Below are positions 16,801-25,103 of a stretch of 49,147 nucleotides of DNA, piece by piece. Position 1 is the first letter of the stretch; each line of letters begins with the position of its first letter. The notes beneath the pieces were generated by a model. The model ran no database searches. It saw only the letters and a list, made by a program, of their open reading frames with translations, and was not told the DNA's origin. The position numbers were made by a program, and so were the translations under genes. The stretch covers positions 4,584 through 53,730 of the forward strand of contig NZ_MQTS01000163.1 in the NCBI RefSeq assembly GCF_020532825.1. The letters run 5' to 3'. The stretch comes from Arthrobacter sp. SO3 (lineage in GTDB: Bacteria; Actinomycetota; Actinomycetes; Actinomycetales; Micrococcaceae).

Positions 16801-18438
16801 TCCGTGCTCGACCTGAACGGCGTCAAGGTCGCCGTGATCGGAACCGTCACGCAGGAAGTTCCCTCGCTGGTCACCCCCGCAGGCATCGCCGACCTCGAGT
16901 TCGGTGACGCCGTCGACGCCATCAACCGGGTGGCCGCGAAGATCAAGGCGGACAAACTCGCCGACGTGATCATCGTGGAGAACCACGACGGCGCCGGTTC
17001 CGGCACGCCCGAAGGTTCCACCCTGGCGCAGGAAGTCGCCGCCGGCGGCCCCTTCGCCAAGATGGTCACCGGGGTTACCCCGGACGTTGCGGCCATCTTC
17101 AACGGCCACACCCACAAGCAGTACTCCTGGGATGCCCCGGTCCCCGGCGTTCAGGGCAAAACCCGCCCGATCGTCCAGACCGGAAACTACGGCGAGTACA
17201 TCGGCCAGATCCAGCTGACCATCGACACCAAGACCATGTCGGTGACCAGCTACAAGGCCGGCAACGTCAAGCGCACCACCTCCGCTGACCAGCCGGCAGC
17301 CGACCTTGTGGCCGCGTACCCGCGGGTCGCCGCCGTCAAGACCATCGTTGACAAGGCCGTCGCCGACGCGGCAGTGGTCGGCAACCAGCCGGTCGGCTCG
17401 GTGACGGCGGATATCACCACCGCGTTCACCCCTGCCACCACCACCACACCGGCGTCACGGGATGACCGTGGCAGCGAGTCCACCCTGGGCAACCTCGTCG
17501 CGGATTCCCTGCTTGACTCGCTCCAGACCCCGGACCTCGGCGGGGCCGAGATCGGCGTCGTCAACCCGGGCGGGCTGCGCAACGAGCTGTACTACGCTCC
17601 GGACGGGACCATCACCTACGCCGAGGCCAACGCGGTCCTGCCGTTCGTGAACAACCTGTGGACCACCTCGCTCACCGGCGAGCAGTTCAAGACCCTGCTG
17701 GAGCAGCAGTGGCAGACCAACCCGGACGGCACGGTTCCCAGCCGCGCCTACCAGCAACTGGGCCTGTCCAAGAACGTCAACTACACGTACGACGCCGCCC
17801 GCGCCGCCGGTGACCGGGTCACCTCGATCCGGGTCAACGGCGTGCTGATCGATCCGGCGAAGTCCTACCGGATCGGGACGTTCAGCTTCCTGGCAACGGG
17901 CGGCGACAACTTCCGCATCTTCACGTCCGGCACCGGCACCAAGGACTCCGGGCTCGTGGACCGCGACGCGTGGATCAAGTACCTGCAGGCGCACAACCCG
18001 GTCTCACCGGACTTCGCGCGCCGCTCCGTCGTCGTGGTCAACACCACGGCCGCCGAGGTCAAGGGCGGGGAGGCCATCACCCTGGCGGTCTCCAAGCTGG
18101 ATCTCACGTCGCTGGGCAGCCCGGTGAACACCTCGCTGCGCGCCGAGTTCACCGACGCGAACGGCACGGTCACGGCGCTCGGAACGGTTCCGGTCTCCGC
18201 CGGCGCCGCCACGGTGGACGTGAAGGTTCCGGCCGGCGCCGCGGCAGGCGCGGGCACCCTGGTGCTCACCGCCGCCGAATCCGGCACCGTGGTGAAGGCG
18301 GGCGTCCTGGTCGCGGCCAGCGTTCCGGTCCCGCCGAAGTGCACCGCTCCGGTCAAGCCGCAGCGGCCCGCGGACATCGTGGGCCAGGCGAACTACGGCA
18401 AAGCCATGTCCGCCTACCGCCAGTGCCTCAAGGGCTGA
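13867..18438 (+). CDS. Secreted ExeM/NucH-type endonuclease fused to 5'-nucleotidase
   Basis: This 1523-residue exported protein starts with a signal peptide ending near AVPAFA (residue 31). The domains in order are: a lamin-tail-like domain (about 40-180, with INEAYLSGG and FVELYNTSD), an OB-fold region (about 248-360), an endonuclease/exonuclease/phosphatase domain (about 518-850, from LKIASFNVLNYF to ASDHDPVVVGL), a calcineurin-like phosphatase domain (about 858-1110, with LGINDFHGRID, GDNIGAS, GNHEFDAG, ENHDG and GHTHKQY), and a 5'-nucleotidase C-terminal domain (about 1150-1360, with NPGGLRNE and ATGGDNFRIF). An Ig-like stretch and a tail with two cysteines close the protein. It should cut extracellular DNA and strip phosphate from the released nucleotides, providing phosphate and nucleosides. 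There is no LPXTG anchor. A 281-base gap separates the start from the previous terminator. Confidence 0.92.
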   Translation: MKHIPWKTALGTALSAGLIAAPLAAVPAFAVEVSPAAAGTSPVIINEAYLSGGSAGAAYKSKFVELYNTSDAPVPLDGWSLQYRSATGTGIPRNVVPLTGSIAAKSFYLIKATGNNPTTSTAPELPAADLDAGSKFAPSGTTGTIVLARQATAINPLASGSVIEPANVADLLGYGTSNTYETQAATAPASNTDVKSLNRTNGVDSNNNSADFTLNATATPKAANGAAAPVDPPVDPGPGTPPAAKTIAEIQGSGAASPLVGTSVTTRGKVTATFPTGGFAGYYIQTPGTGGDLTPANHPASDAIFVFSAATAGSVQIGDYVEVTGAVSEYFGMTQVSVAAAADLKKLTEAAPEVKATGFALPAGEAFRESLEGMLLTPQGPLTVADNFSLNQYGEIGLAGGTTPLEQPTAVAPFGSAEYTATVAANAARGIKLDDGATTNFLKDAASKALELPYLTAGEHVRVGEPVNFKTNVVLSYTNNSWKFQPLTQLTPANADTVQPASFGATTRTDAPAAVGGNLKIASFNVLNYFPTTGDQLTGCTYYTDRDGNPITVRGGCDARGAANAANLQRQQDKIVAAISKSGADVVTLMEVENSAQFGKNRDDALAKLVDNLNIATPGIWDYVRTPANAPPVADEDMIRTAFIFKKAAAEPVGESIIHNDTVAFATARKPLAQVFKPVGASDDKKFIAIANHFKSKGSAATPDDTDKGQGASNLARTAQAQSLLAFSDELQKSKGTDKVFLIGDFNSYAKEDPINVLTGAGYVNQDEKATNADGSAKHSYLFGGLVGSLDHILASAGANAIVTGADIWNINSVESVALEYSRYNNNVTDYYAPDQFRASDHDPVVVGLNLPSTPASVELNLLGINDFHGRIDSNTVFFAGTIEKLRAAAAPGATAFLSSGDNIGASLFASAVAKDQPTIDVLNALDLRTSAVGNHEFDAGWADLRDRVIAGGSNAKYPYLGANVYKKGTTEPALPEYSVLDLNGVKVAVIGTVTQEVPSLVTPAGIADLEFGDAVDAINRVAAKIKADKLADVIIVENHDGAGSGTPEGSTLAQEVAAGGPFAKMVTGVTPDVAAIFNGHTHKQYSWDAPVPGVQGKTRPIVQTGNYGEYIGQIQLTIDTKTMSVTSYKAGNVKRTTSADQPAADLVAAYPRVAAVKTIVDKAVADAAVVGNQPVGSVTADITTAFTPATTTTPASRDDRGSESTLGNLVADSLLDSLQTPDLGGAEIGVVNPGGLRNELYYAPDGTITYAEANAVLPFVNNLWTTSLTGEQFKTLLEQQWQTNPDGTVPSRAYQQLGLSKNVNYTYDAARAAGDRVTSIRVNGVLIDPAKSYRIGTFSFLATGGDNFRIFTSGTGTKDSGLVDRDAWIKYLQAHNPVSPDFARRSVVVVNTTAAEVKGGEAITLAVSKLDLTSLGSPVNTSLRAEFTDANGTVTALGTVPVSAGAATVDVKVPAGAAAGAGTLVLTAAESGTVVKAGVLVAASVPVPPKCTAPVKPQRPADIVGQANYGKAMSAYRQCLKG

Positions 18439-18457
18439 CCGCATAGTCCTGCACCAG

Positions 18458-18570
18458 TGAGCATGCCCTCCCCCGGGCTGCAGCAATGGACATATAGCCC
18501 ATATGTCCATTGCTCAGCCCGGACGGAGGGCATGCTCATTTTTCGTGGAAACGGCCGGAGGGCATGCTCA
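18458..18570. repeat. Nested palindrome (family C) with an extra direct copy
   Basis: Three nested perfect stems form one 81-base hairpin: TGAGCATGCCCTC (18458-18470) with 18526-18538, CCGGGCTG (18473-18480) with 18515-18522, and CAATGGACATAT (18484-18495) with 18501-18512 around a 5-base loop. The outer arm GAGGGCATGCTCA occurs again in direct orientation at 18558-18570, 32 bases after the previous one. ATTTTT follows the first hairpin. The element lies between the convergent nuclease and FAD-protein genes and probably also terminates the nuclease transcript. Confidence 0.8.
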
Positions 18571-18598
18571 TTGTTGGGGGCGCGCCGGCTCGGCCCGG

Positions 18599-20581
18599 CT
18601 ACTGCCCGAGGATGGCCCGGGCGATCTCGTCGGCGTCCCAAAGTGTGCGCTGGCCGCTGCGGTACACGGGTCCGCTCTTCGGCCGGGCCTCGGCCGCGAT
18701 GGCGGTGCCCCACTGCACGGCGGACAACTGCAGCCCCAGTACATACAGGCCTTCGGTCACCGAGCCGTTCGCGCCCAGCGGCCGGTAGGGGTGCGGTGCC
18801 ACGTCCAGCCCGGACGTCGGCACCGGAGCCCCCTCGACCGTCATCATGATCCGGGGGCGGACCAGGCCTTCGGCCAGCAGCTGCTCCAGCAGGGGCGAGT
18901 CGTTGACCGCCACCTTGTTGGCCGGTGCCAGCGCCTCCACCATGGCCACGGCAGTCACGACGTCGCCGCCGTCGTCGTCGGGGCCGTTCCCCACCCAGGG
19001 CGACACCGCCATGAACGTCCCTGCTTTGCGGTCCACCCCGAACTTCGGGTCCGGCCCGACGAACCGCACGACGCCGGCACTGACCAGGGCGGCGAGCTGT
19101 TCGGCGCGCACCGCGGGAGGCCCGCTGGCGAGGCCTTCCACAAACGATTCGAACCAGCCGCGGAGCCCGGCGACCCACGACTCATCGGTGATGCCGCCGT
19201 CCGCGACCGCCGTCTTCAGCACCGCGCGGCCGTGGTGCAGGGCGCCGATGGTCATCTTCACCGGGTCGTTCTCCCCCAGCGCGGAGCGCCGGGCGTCGTC
19301 GAGCAGATAGTCGACGACGGCGGCGTCGAGTTCCGCCCGGGAGTCGAACGACCGCCCGGCCAGCGGAGCCGCAAGCCCCAGCAGGTTCAGCCGGTGGGCG
19401 GCCCGGACGTGCACGTCCAGGACGGAGTCCACCAGCTCTTCCCATTTCGCGGTGGAGTGCGCGTGCGGGCGCAGGGCTTGCTCCAGCGCCTTCAGGAACT
19501 CCTTGGGCTCCGTCAGGATCGCGGCCGGCTGCGAGCGCGCAAGCGTGGAGTAGTAGGCCCAGAGCGCGTCCCGGTGCAGGAGGGGCCAGAGATCGTGGTC
19601 AAAGGCGGGCCGGATACCAGCTTCCGCAAATTTCGCCACGGCGCTTTCGGTGCAGTACCTCAGCGTCACCGCTTCGGGGTAATAGCCGGCGAGGCTCGCC
19701 TTGGCCCGGTACGGGGTGCCGCGCCGGGAAGCGGCGATGATGAGGGGTTCACGGCCGGAGGGAAGGTAGCTGAGCCGGCCGTCCTGGCCGGACAGGAACC
19801 GTCCGCCGCGGCCTTCGGTCAGCTGGCCCATGGCATCAAAGAAGTTCAGTCCCATGCCGCGCACCAGCACCGGCTTGACGGCCGGCACCAGCGACCAGTC
19901 GACGTCGGCCGGAGCAGCCGGAGGCAGGTACAGCAGCCCGAATTCCTCCGCCGCCGCCTGGAGCCCGCGCTGTTCAGGGTTGAGCCGTGATTCGAGGTGG
20001 CCGAGGGCCAGCACCACGGAATCGACGGTGAGGACCGCGCCGTCGGCCAGTCCGACGTCGAACCTCACCCGGCCGTCGTCACACCCGGCCCCGGGGGCGG
20101 CGGCGTGGCGGACCGCCGTCGCCGTCGTGGCGTGGAAAGACACCGTGGCGCCGGCGGGAAGCCGGGAGAGCAGCTCTTCCAGGGTGGAGCGGAGGTAGCG
20201 CCCGTACAGCGCCCGGCTGGGGAAGTCGGCGGAGCCCAGCCCGGAAAGTTCGGCCCGCTCCTCGGCGGTAAGGGAGGAATGGGGCCGGGCCCGCTGCAGT
20301 TCACGCCAGCGGTCGAACGTGTGGCCGGCCAGCGGCGGGGCAAGGTCCGGGTCCTCGGGGATGACCGTGGGGTAGAACGACTGCGTGTTCATCAGGTAGA
20401 GCCGGGACTGTCCGGGCTGCCAGACGTGCCCCGGCCCGGCCGGATAGGGATCAATGACATCAACGTGCAGGGTGGCGTCCGGGCCCGCCGGCGCCCAGTT
20501 GGCCAGCAGCCGTTCCAGCACGCTCGTGCCCCGGGGACCGGCGCCGATCACTGCCGTCCGGATGCTCTGCGATATGCCCAC
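18599..20581 (-). CDS. FAD/NAD(P)-binding protein
   Basis: This 660-residue protein opens with a dinucleotide-binding fold, TAVIGAGPRGTSVLERL, with the GxGxxG pattern at residues 9-14. It contains MNTQSFYPTVIPEDP near 70 and VVLALGHLESRLNPEQ near 215, features of the NAD-binding_9 family of FAD/NAD(P)-binding proteins. Members are common in soil actinobacteria but their reaction is unknown; lysine/ornithine monooxygenase-like chemistry is one possibility. The frame is open up to a GTG at 20650, but GTG 20581 is preferred because TACGCT lies seven bases upstream, fitting a leaderless start, and because homologous proteins usually begin a few residues before the nucleotide-binding motif. It is divergent from the S9 peptidase gene. 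Confidence 0.8.
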   Translation of the reverse strand: MGISQSIRTAVIGAGPRGTSVLERLLANWAPAGPDATLHVDVIDPYPAGPGHVWQPGQSRLYLMNTQSFYPTVIPEDPDLAPPLAGHTFDRWRELQRARPHSSLTAEERAELSGLGSADFPSRALYGRYLRSTLEELLSRLPAGATVSFHATTATAVRHAAAPGAGCDDGRVRFDVGLADGAVLTVDSVVLALGHLESRLNPEQRGLQAAAEEFGLLYLPPAAPADVDWSLVPAVKPVLVRGMGLNFFDAMGQLTEGRGGRFLSGQDGRLSYLPSGREPLIIAASRRGTPYRAKASLAGYYPEAVTLRYCTESAVAKFAEAGIRPAFDHDLWPLLHRDALWAYYSTLARSQPAAILTEPKEFLKALEQALRPHAHSTAKWEELVDSVLDVHVRAAHRLNLLGLAAPLAGRSFDSRAELDAAVVDYLLDDARRSALGENDPVKMTIGALHHGRAVLKTAVADGGITDESWVAGLRGWFESFVEGLASGPPAVRAEQLAALVSAGVVRFVGPDPKFGVDRKAGTFMAVSPWVGNGPDDDGGDVVTAVAMVEALAPANKVAVNDSPLLEQLLAEGLVRPRIMMTVEGAPVPTSGLDVAPHPYRPLGANGSVTEGLYVLGLQLSAVQWGTAIAAEARPKSGPVYRSGQRTLWDADEIARAILGQ

Positions 20582-20594
20582 GGCATCCAGCGTA
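20582..20594 (-). promoter_or_regulatory. -10 box for a leaderless transcript
   Basis: Read on the minus strand, TACGCT (20594-20589) is followed by seven bases and then GTG 20581. No Shine-Dalgarno is present. It decides between the two possible GTG starts of the FAD protein. Confidence 0.45.
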
Positions 20595-20698
20595 TCCGCT
20601 ACCGTCCCGCTGCCCGGACCGGACCGGCGCACCCGCCGCCCGTTCAGCACGGCCGGTGTGACTTGCTACCGGCACGCTGATGTTGCTTGGATGGAAAA

Positions 20699-22987
20699 AT
20701 GACCACCTCCCCAGCTGCTCCCCCTCCGGCGCCCGGCCCTCCCGCCGCGGACACCGCGCCCGCCGCCGCGGGAACGGCACCCGAACCCGTCGACGAGAAC
20801 ATCTGGCTTGAGGAGATCTACGGCGAGGAACCGCTCGCCTGGGTCCGCGAACAGAACGCCCGCACCGAGGAATTGCTCGAGGGCCCGGAGTACACCGCGC
20901 TGGAGGACAGCATTCTTGAGGTGCTGGACTCCACCGACAGGATCGCGATGGTGGGCAAGCACGGCGAGTGGTACTACAACTTCTGGAAGGACCGGGAGAA
21001 CCCCAAGGGCCTGTGGCGCCGGACCAGCTGGGACAGCTACCGCGGCGGATCACCCGAGTGGGACCTCCTGCTGGATGTGGACGCACTGGCCGCCGCTGAA
21101 GGCGAGGAGTGGGTCTTCCACGGCGCCAATTTCCTGCGCCCCGCCGAGGGCGAACCCTACCGTCGGGCCCTGCTGGCGCTCTCCCCCGACGGCGGCGACG
21201 CGAACCGTTACCGCGAGTTCGACGTTGAATCCCGCAGCTTCGTGGACCCCGCGGCCGGCGGCTTTGACCTGCCGACAGCGAAAGGCAACGCCTCCTGGCT
21301 CGACGCCGACACCCTGCTGGTCTCCTCCACGGCCGGGGGCCTGCCCAGCACTACCTCCTCCTACGCCCGGACCGGCGTCAAGTTGCGCCGCGGCGGGTCC
21401 CTGACCACGGCGGAGCGGCTGTTCGACATCCCGGAAGACCACATGATGGCGCTCGTGGCGCACGACTCCACCCCGGGCTTCGAGCGGACCTTTGCCGTGG
21501 ACTGGCTCAGCTTCTTCGAGCGGACAACTGCGGTGCTGCGCGACGGGCAGTGGGTGCAGATCGATGTCCCGACGGATGTGAACCTCAGCGCGCACCGCGG
21601 CTGGCTGCTGTTCCGGCCGCAGAAGGACTGGACCGTCGCCGGAACGAACTACCCGGCCGGGTCCCTGCTCGCCGCCGGCTTCGAGGACTTCCTGGCCGGC
21701 TGCCGGGAGCTGTCCGTGCTGTTCGCCCCGGATGAGCACACCTCCCTGCAGTCCTGGAGCTGGACCCGGGACTTCCTGCTGCTGAACCTGCTGCGCGACG
21801 TCTCCTCGGAGATCCGGGTCCTCGATCCGTTGCAGCCCGGAACGGACACTGCCTGGGCCTCCACCGTGCTGGACGCCTGCCCGCCGCTGCACGACGTCAC
21901 GGCCTACGCCGTGGACGACGAGGACACCGTTGAGGACTCGGACGACGACGGGACCGACGGCGCCGCACCGGTGTCCGAGGGCGAGGCCCCCGGTGCAGGG
22001 AACGACTTCTGGCTCGTGGCCACCGGTTTCACCACGCCCAGCACCCTCACCCGCGGCACCCTGAAGCGTGCCGCCCGGGGCGGCGTGGACAGCACCCACG
22101 AGGTGGTCCGGTCCTCGCCGTCGTTCTTCAATGAAGCGGCCTATGCGGTCCAGCAGCACTTTGCCGTGTCCAAGGACGGCACCCGGGTGCCGTATTTCCA
22201 GGTGGCCTCGAAGGATCTCGTGCTGGACGGCCAGAACCCCACCCAGCTCTCCGGCTACGGCGGCTTCGAGATCTCGCGGACCCCGGCCTACAGCGGCGCG
22301 ATCGGGCGGGCGTGGCTGGAACGCCGCACCGGCGAATCAGCCGGGCAGCAGGGGGATGCCCCACACACCCGCGGCGGGGTCTACGTTGTGGCCAACATCC
22401 GCGGCGGCGGCGAATACGGCCCCGCGTGGCACCGTGCGGCCCTGCAGGAGAAGCGGCACCGGGCCTACGAGGATTTCGCGGCCGTGGCGGCGGACCTGAT
22501 CTCCCGCGGCGTGACGTCCCGCGAGCGGCTCGGCTGCGTGGGCGGCTCCAACGGCGGCCTGCTGGTGGGGAACATGCTCACCCGCTACCCGGAGCTCTTC
22601 GGCGCCGTGTCCTGCGGGGTCCCGCTGCTGGACATGCGCCGCTACACCAAGCTCTCCGCCGGCCACTCCTGGATCGCCGAATACGGCGACCCCGACGTGC
22701 CCGAACAGTGGGAGTTCATCAGGACGTTCTCGCCGTACCACCTGCTCCGGGACGGCGTGGACTACCCGGAGACGTTCATCTGGACGGCGACGTCCGATGA
22801 CCGCGTCGGGCCAGTGCAGGCCCGCAAGATGGCCGCCCGCATGCAGGCGATGGGCATCCCCAACGTCTGGTTCCACGAGGCGTTGGAAGGCGGCCACGCC
22901 GGGGCCTCCGACAACCGCCAGGCTGCGGCCCTGCAGAGCCGCAGCCAGCACTTCCTGTGGCGCGCCCTGGCCGGCCGGGGCGCCTGA
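20699..22987 (+). CDS. S9 family prolyl oligopeptidase-like serine peptidase
   Basis: This 762-residue protein has an N-terminal beta-propeller part (about 40-470) and a C-terminal alpha/beta-hydrolase domain. The nucleophile is Ser617 in VGGSNGGLL, with the catalytic Asp in ATSDDRVGP near 700 and His in EGGHAGASD near 732. VVANIRGGGEYGPAWHRAAL near 565 is the typical sequence before the active site. These enzymes cleave short proline-containing peptides. There is no signal peptide, so it should be cytoplasmic. An acidic insertion of about 30 residues rich in Asp and Glu lies near residues 405-435, between propeller blades. ATG 20699 follows GGATGG; a TTG four codons upstream is less likely. 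It is monocistronic. Confidence 0.9.
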   Translation: MTTSPAAPPPAPGPPAADTAPAAAGTAPEPVDENIWLEEIYGEEPLAWVREQNARTEELLEGPEYTALEDSILEVLDSTDRIAMVGKHGEWYYNFWKDRENPKGLWRRTSWDSYRGGSPEWDLLLDVDALAAAEGEEWVFHGANFLRPAEGEPYRRALLALSPDGGDANRYREFDVESRSFVDPAAGGFDLPTAKGNASWLDADTLLVSSTAGGLPSTTSSYARTGVKLRRGGSLTTAERLFDIPEDHMMALVAHDSTPGFERTFAVDWLSFFERTTAVLRDGQWVQIDVPTDVNLSAHRGWLLFRPQKDWTVAGTNYPAGSLLAAGFEDFLAGCRELSVLFAPDEHTSLQSWSWTRDFLLLNLLRDVSSEIRVLDPLQPGTDTAWASTVLDACPPLHDVTAYAVDDEDTVEDSDDDGTDGAAPVSEGEAPGAGNDFWLVATGFTTPSTLTRGTLKRAARGGVDSTHEVVRSSPSFFNEAAYAVQQHFAVSKDGTRVPYFQVASKDLVLDGQNPTQLSGYGGFEISRTPAYSGAIGRAWLERRTGESAGQQGDAPHTRGGVYVVANIRGGGEYGPAWHRAALQEKRHRAYEDFAAVAADLISRGVTSRERLGCVGGSNGGLLVGNMLTRYPELFGAVSCGVPLLDMRRYTKLSAGHSWIAEYGDPDVPEQWEFIRTFSPYHLLRDGVDYPETFIWTATSDDRVGPVQARKMAARMQAMGIPNVWFHEALEGGHAGASDNRQAAALQSRSQHFLWRALAGRGA

Positions 22988-23030
22988 CCCCCCGCTCCCT
23001 GCCCGGGTCTCCCCACCCGCGCAGGGCAAC

Positions 23031-23085
23031 GCGGGGTCACTTCGGGCCCATGCGCGGGCCCAACACGGGCGCGAAATGACCCCGC
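23031..23085. repeat. Intergenic palindrome, family B, copy 1
   Basis: GCGGGGTCA (23031-23039) pairs perfectly with TGACCCCGC (23077-23085). Inside, TTCGGGCCCATG and the inverse of CACGGGCGCGAA pair imperfectly. The half-site GGGTCACTTCGGGCCCATG resembles the arm of the hairpin at 37546-37610. It follows the peptidase stop by 43 bases and precedes tRNA-Ser(GCU). Confidence 0.6.
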
Positions 23086-23148
23086 GATGCTCGTTTTGCA
23101 CTGCATGGCCCCTTCTGCGTATCCTTGGTTGGCTAGTTCATAGCAATT

Positions 23149-23236
23149 GGAGACGTGCCAGAGCGGCCGAATGGGCTTCACTGCTAATGAAGTGTGGGGC
23201 ACAACTCCACCGGGGGTTCAAATCCCCCCGTCTCCG
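23149..23236 (+). tRNA. tRNA-Ser (anticodon GCU)
   Basis: Acceptor stem GGAGACG (23149-23155) pairs with CGTCTCC (23229-23235), followed by the discriminator G. The anticodon loop CTGCTAA carries GCT between TTCA and TGAA. A long variable arm precedes the T arm GGGGGTTCAAATCCCCC. No CCA is encoded. It reads AGC/AGU codons. Confidence 0.95.
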
Positions 23237-23241
23237 CGTTT

Positions 23242-23269
23242 GGCCCCGGTCCCCGGACCGGGGCCTTTT
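23242..23269 (+). terminator. Rho-independent terminator after tRNA-Ser(GCU)
   Basis: GGCCCCGGTCC (23242-23252) pairs perfectly with GGACCGGGGCC (23255-23265) around a two-base loop centre, and TTTT follows. It starts six bases after the tRNA. Confidence 0.88.
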
Positions 23270-23361
23270 GCGTACCCGGGCACCGCGGGACCGCCTCCGC
23301 GCCACGTCCGGGTGCCGGACACCGGGCGCCTTCCCGGCGGCCCGGGTGGGAGGATAGGCCC

Positions 23362-24993
23362 ATGTCGAGCACCAACGCGTTTGACGCGATCATCGTTGGC
23401 GGCGGCCACAACGGCCTGGCCGCGGCCGCGTACCTGTCCAAAGCCGGCCGGCAGGTCCTCCTGCTGGAGAAGCTTGAGCATCCCGGCGGCGCCGCCGTGT
23501 CCGCCCGGGCGTTCGACGGCGTCGACGCTCGCCTCTCGCGGTATTCCTACCTCGTGAGCCTCCTCCCGCAGCAAGTCATTGACGACCTGGACCTGGACAT
23601 CCGGCTGGCGCGGCGCCGGTATTCGTCGTACACGCCCGACCCGCGCAACGCCGGCAAGGCCCTGCTGATCGACAACGGGGACACCGCGGCCACCGCAGCA
23701 TCCTTTGCCGCGGTCGGGGCGCCCGACGGCGAATTCGAGGCCTTCACCGGTTTCTACGCGGGCTGCCGCCAACTCACCGGAGTCCTCTGGCCCACCATGA
23801 CCTCGCCGCTGCCGACCCGCTCCGAGGCGCGGAATCTCGCGGCCCGGGCCGGGGCGGAGGAGTCGTGGGACGCCATGATCGAGCGCCCCATCGGGGACAC
23901 CATCGCCCAGGAACTCCAGCACGACGTGATCCGCGGAGTGGTGCTCACGGACGCCCTGATCGGGACCTTCGCCCGGGCCGGCGACCAGGATCTGCAGCAG
24001 AACATCTGCTTCCTGTACCACCTGGTCGGCGGCGGAACCGGGGACTGGGACGTGCCCGTCGGCGGCATGGGCGCGGTCTCCGGGGAACTGGAACGGGCCG
24101 CCCGCGAAGCCGGGACGACGATTCTGACGTCCGCGGAAGTCACTGCCATCCGCCCGGGAGGCGTTGTGAGCTACCGCCACGACGGCGCAGAGCACACGGC
24201 CACCGCTTCATGGGTCCTCGCCAACGTGGCCCCGGTGGTGCTGGACCGGCTGCGGAGCTCCGACGCCGCCAGCGCAGCCACGCCCGCCACGCGGAACCCG
24301 AACCATCTCCGGGAGGGCGCCCAGGTCAAGGTGAACCTGCTGCTGAAGCGCCTGCCCCGGCTGCTCGATCAGGGCGTCAGCCCGGAAGCGGCGTTCGGCG
24401 GGACGTTCCACATCAACGAGACCTGGTCGCAGCTCGACGCCGCCTACCTCGCCGCCGCGGACGGTTCCATCCCCGACCCGCTGCCCTGCGAGATCTACTG
24501 CCATTCCCTCACCGATCCCAGCATCCTGTCCGCGGAACTGCAGGCCGCGGGGGCGCAGACCCTCACCGTGTTCGGCCTGCACGTTCCGGACCGGCTGATC
24601 ACGGCGGAGAACAACGAGCAGCGCCGGACGGAACTGCAGGCGGCCGTCCTGAAATCGCTGAACTCGGTCCTGGCCGAACCCATCGAGGAGCTGCTGCTGA
24701 CCGGCCGCGACGGACGGCCCTGCATCGAAACCAAGACGACCCTGGACATTGAGCGGGCGGTCGGCATGCCGCGCGGCAACATCTTCCACGGCGGCCTCGA
24801 CTGGCCCTTCGTCGAGGACGATGCGCCCCTCGACACCCCGGCGCAGCGCTGGGGCGTCGCAACGGACGACGCGCGGATCCTGCTCTGCGGCTCCGGCGCC
24901 CGGCGCGGGGGTGCCGTCAGCGCCATCGGCGGGCACAACGCGGCCATGGCAGTGCTGGAGTCCGGACGGCTTGAATCCGGCCATGCCACCTAG
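23362..24993 (+). CDS. Phytoene dehydrogenase-like FAD oxidoreductase
   Basis: This 543-residue flavoprotein opens with DAIIVGGGHNGLAAAAYLSKAG, the nucleotide-binding motif GGGxNG of the amine-oxidase/phytoene-dehydrogenase family, and then LLLEKLEHPGGAA. Near the end GSGARRGGAVSAIGGHNAA is the second FAD-contact motif. This NAD(P)/FAD-dependent group (COG1233) is widespread in actinobacteria and usually not linked to carotenoid genes. None are adjacent here, so the substrate is unknown. ATG 23362 has GGGAGG upstream; the frame is open further upstream but that part overlaps the tRNA and its terminator. The next gene starts 110 bases later on the same strand and could be co-transcribed. Confidence 0.85.
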   Translation: MSSTNAFDAIIVGGGHNGLAAAAYLSKAGRQVLLLEKLEHPGGAAVSARAFDGVDARLSRYSYLVSLLPQQVIDDLDLDIRLARRRYSSYTPDPRNAGKALLIDNGDTAATAASFAAVGAPDGEFEAFTGFYAGCRQLTGVLWPTMTSPLPTRSEARNLAARAGAEESWDAMIERPIGDTIAQELQHDVIRGVVLTDALIGTFARAGDQDLQQNICFLYHLVGGGTGDWDVPVGGMGAVSGELERAAREAGTTILTSAEVTAIRPGGVVSYRHDGAEHTATASWVLANVAPVVLDRLRSSDAASAATPATRNPNHLREGAQVKVNLLLKRLPRLLDQGVSPEAAFGGTFHINETWSQLDAAYLAAADGSIPDPLPCEIYCHSLTDPSILSAELQAAGAQTLTVFGLHVPDRLITAENNEQRRTELQAAVLKSLNSVLAEPIEELLLTGRDGRPCIETKTTLDIERAVGMPRGNIFHGGLDWPFVEDDAPLDTPAQRWGVATDDARILLCGSGARRGGAVSAIGGHNAAMAVLESGRLESGHAT

Positions 24994-25103
24994 CGCCGCG
25001 CCACCCAGCGCCCCGCCTCCCAGGGCCGTTCCTTCTGGGGCGGCCGTGCCCCTTGGGCGGCCATGCCGCCGGGGGCTGCGCCCGGCGCCGGGAAGGTCCG
25101 CGC

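Noticed and set aside
25000..25103. CGCC-rich repeats between the oxidoreductase and the DHA2 exporter
   Set aside because: They are short, imperfect and without stable pairing or unit length. They look like GC-rich low-complexity sequence.
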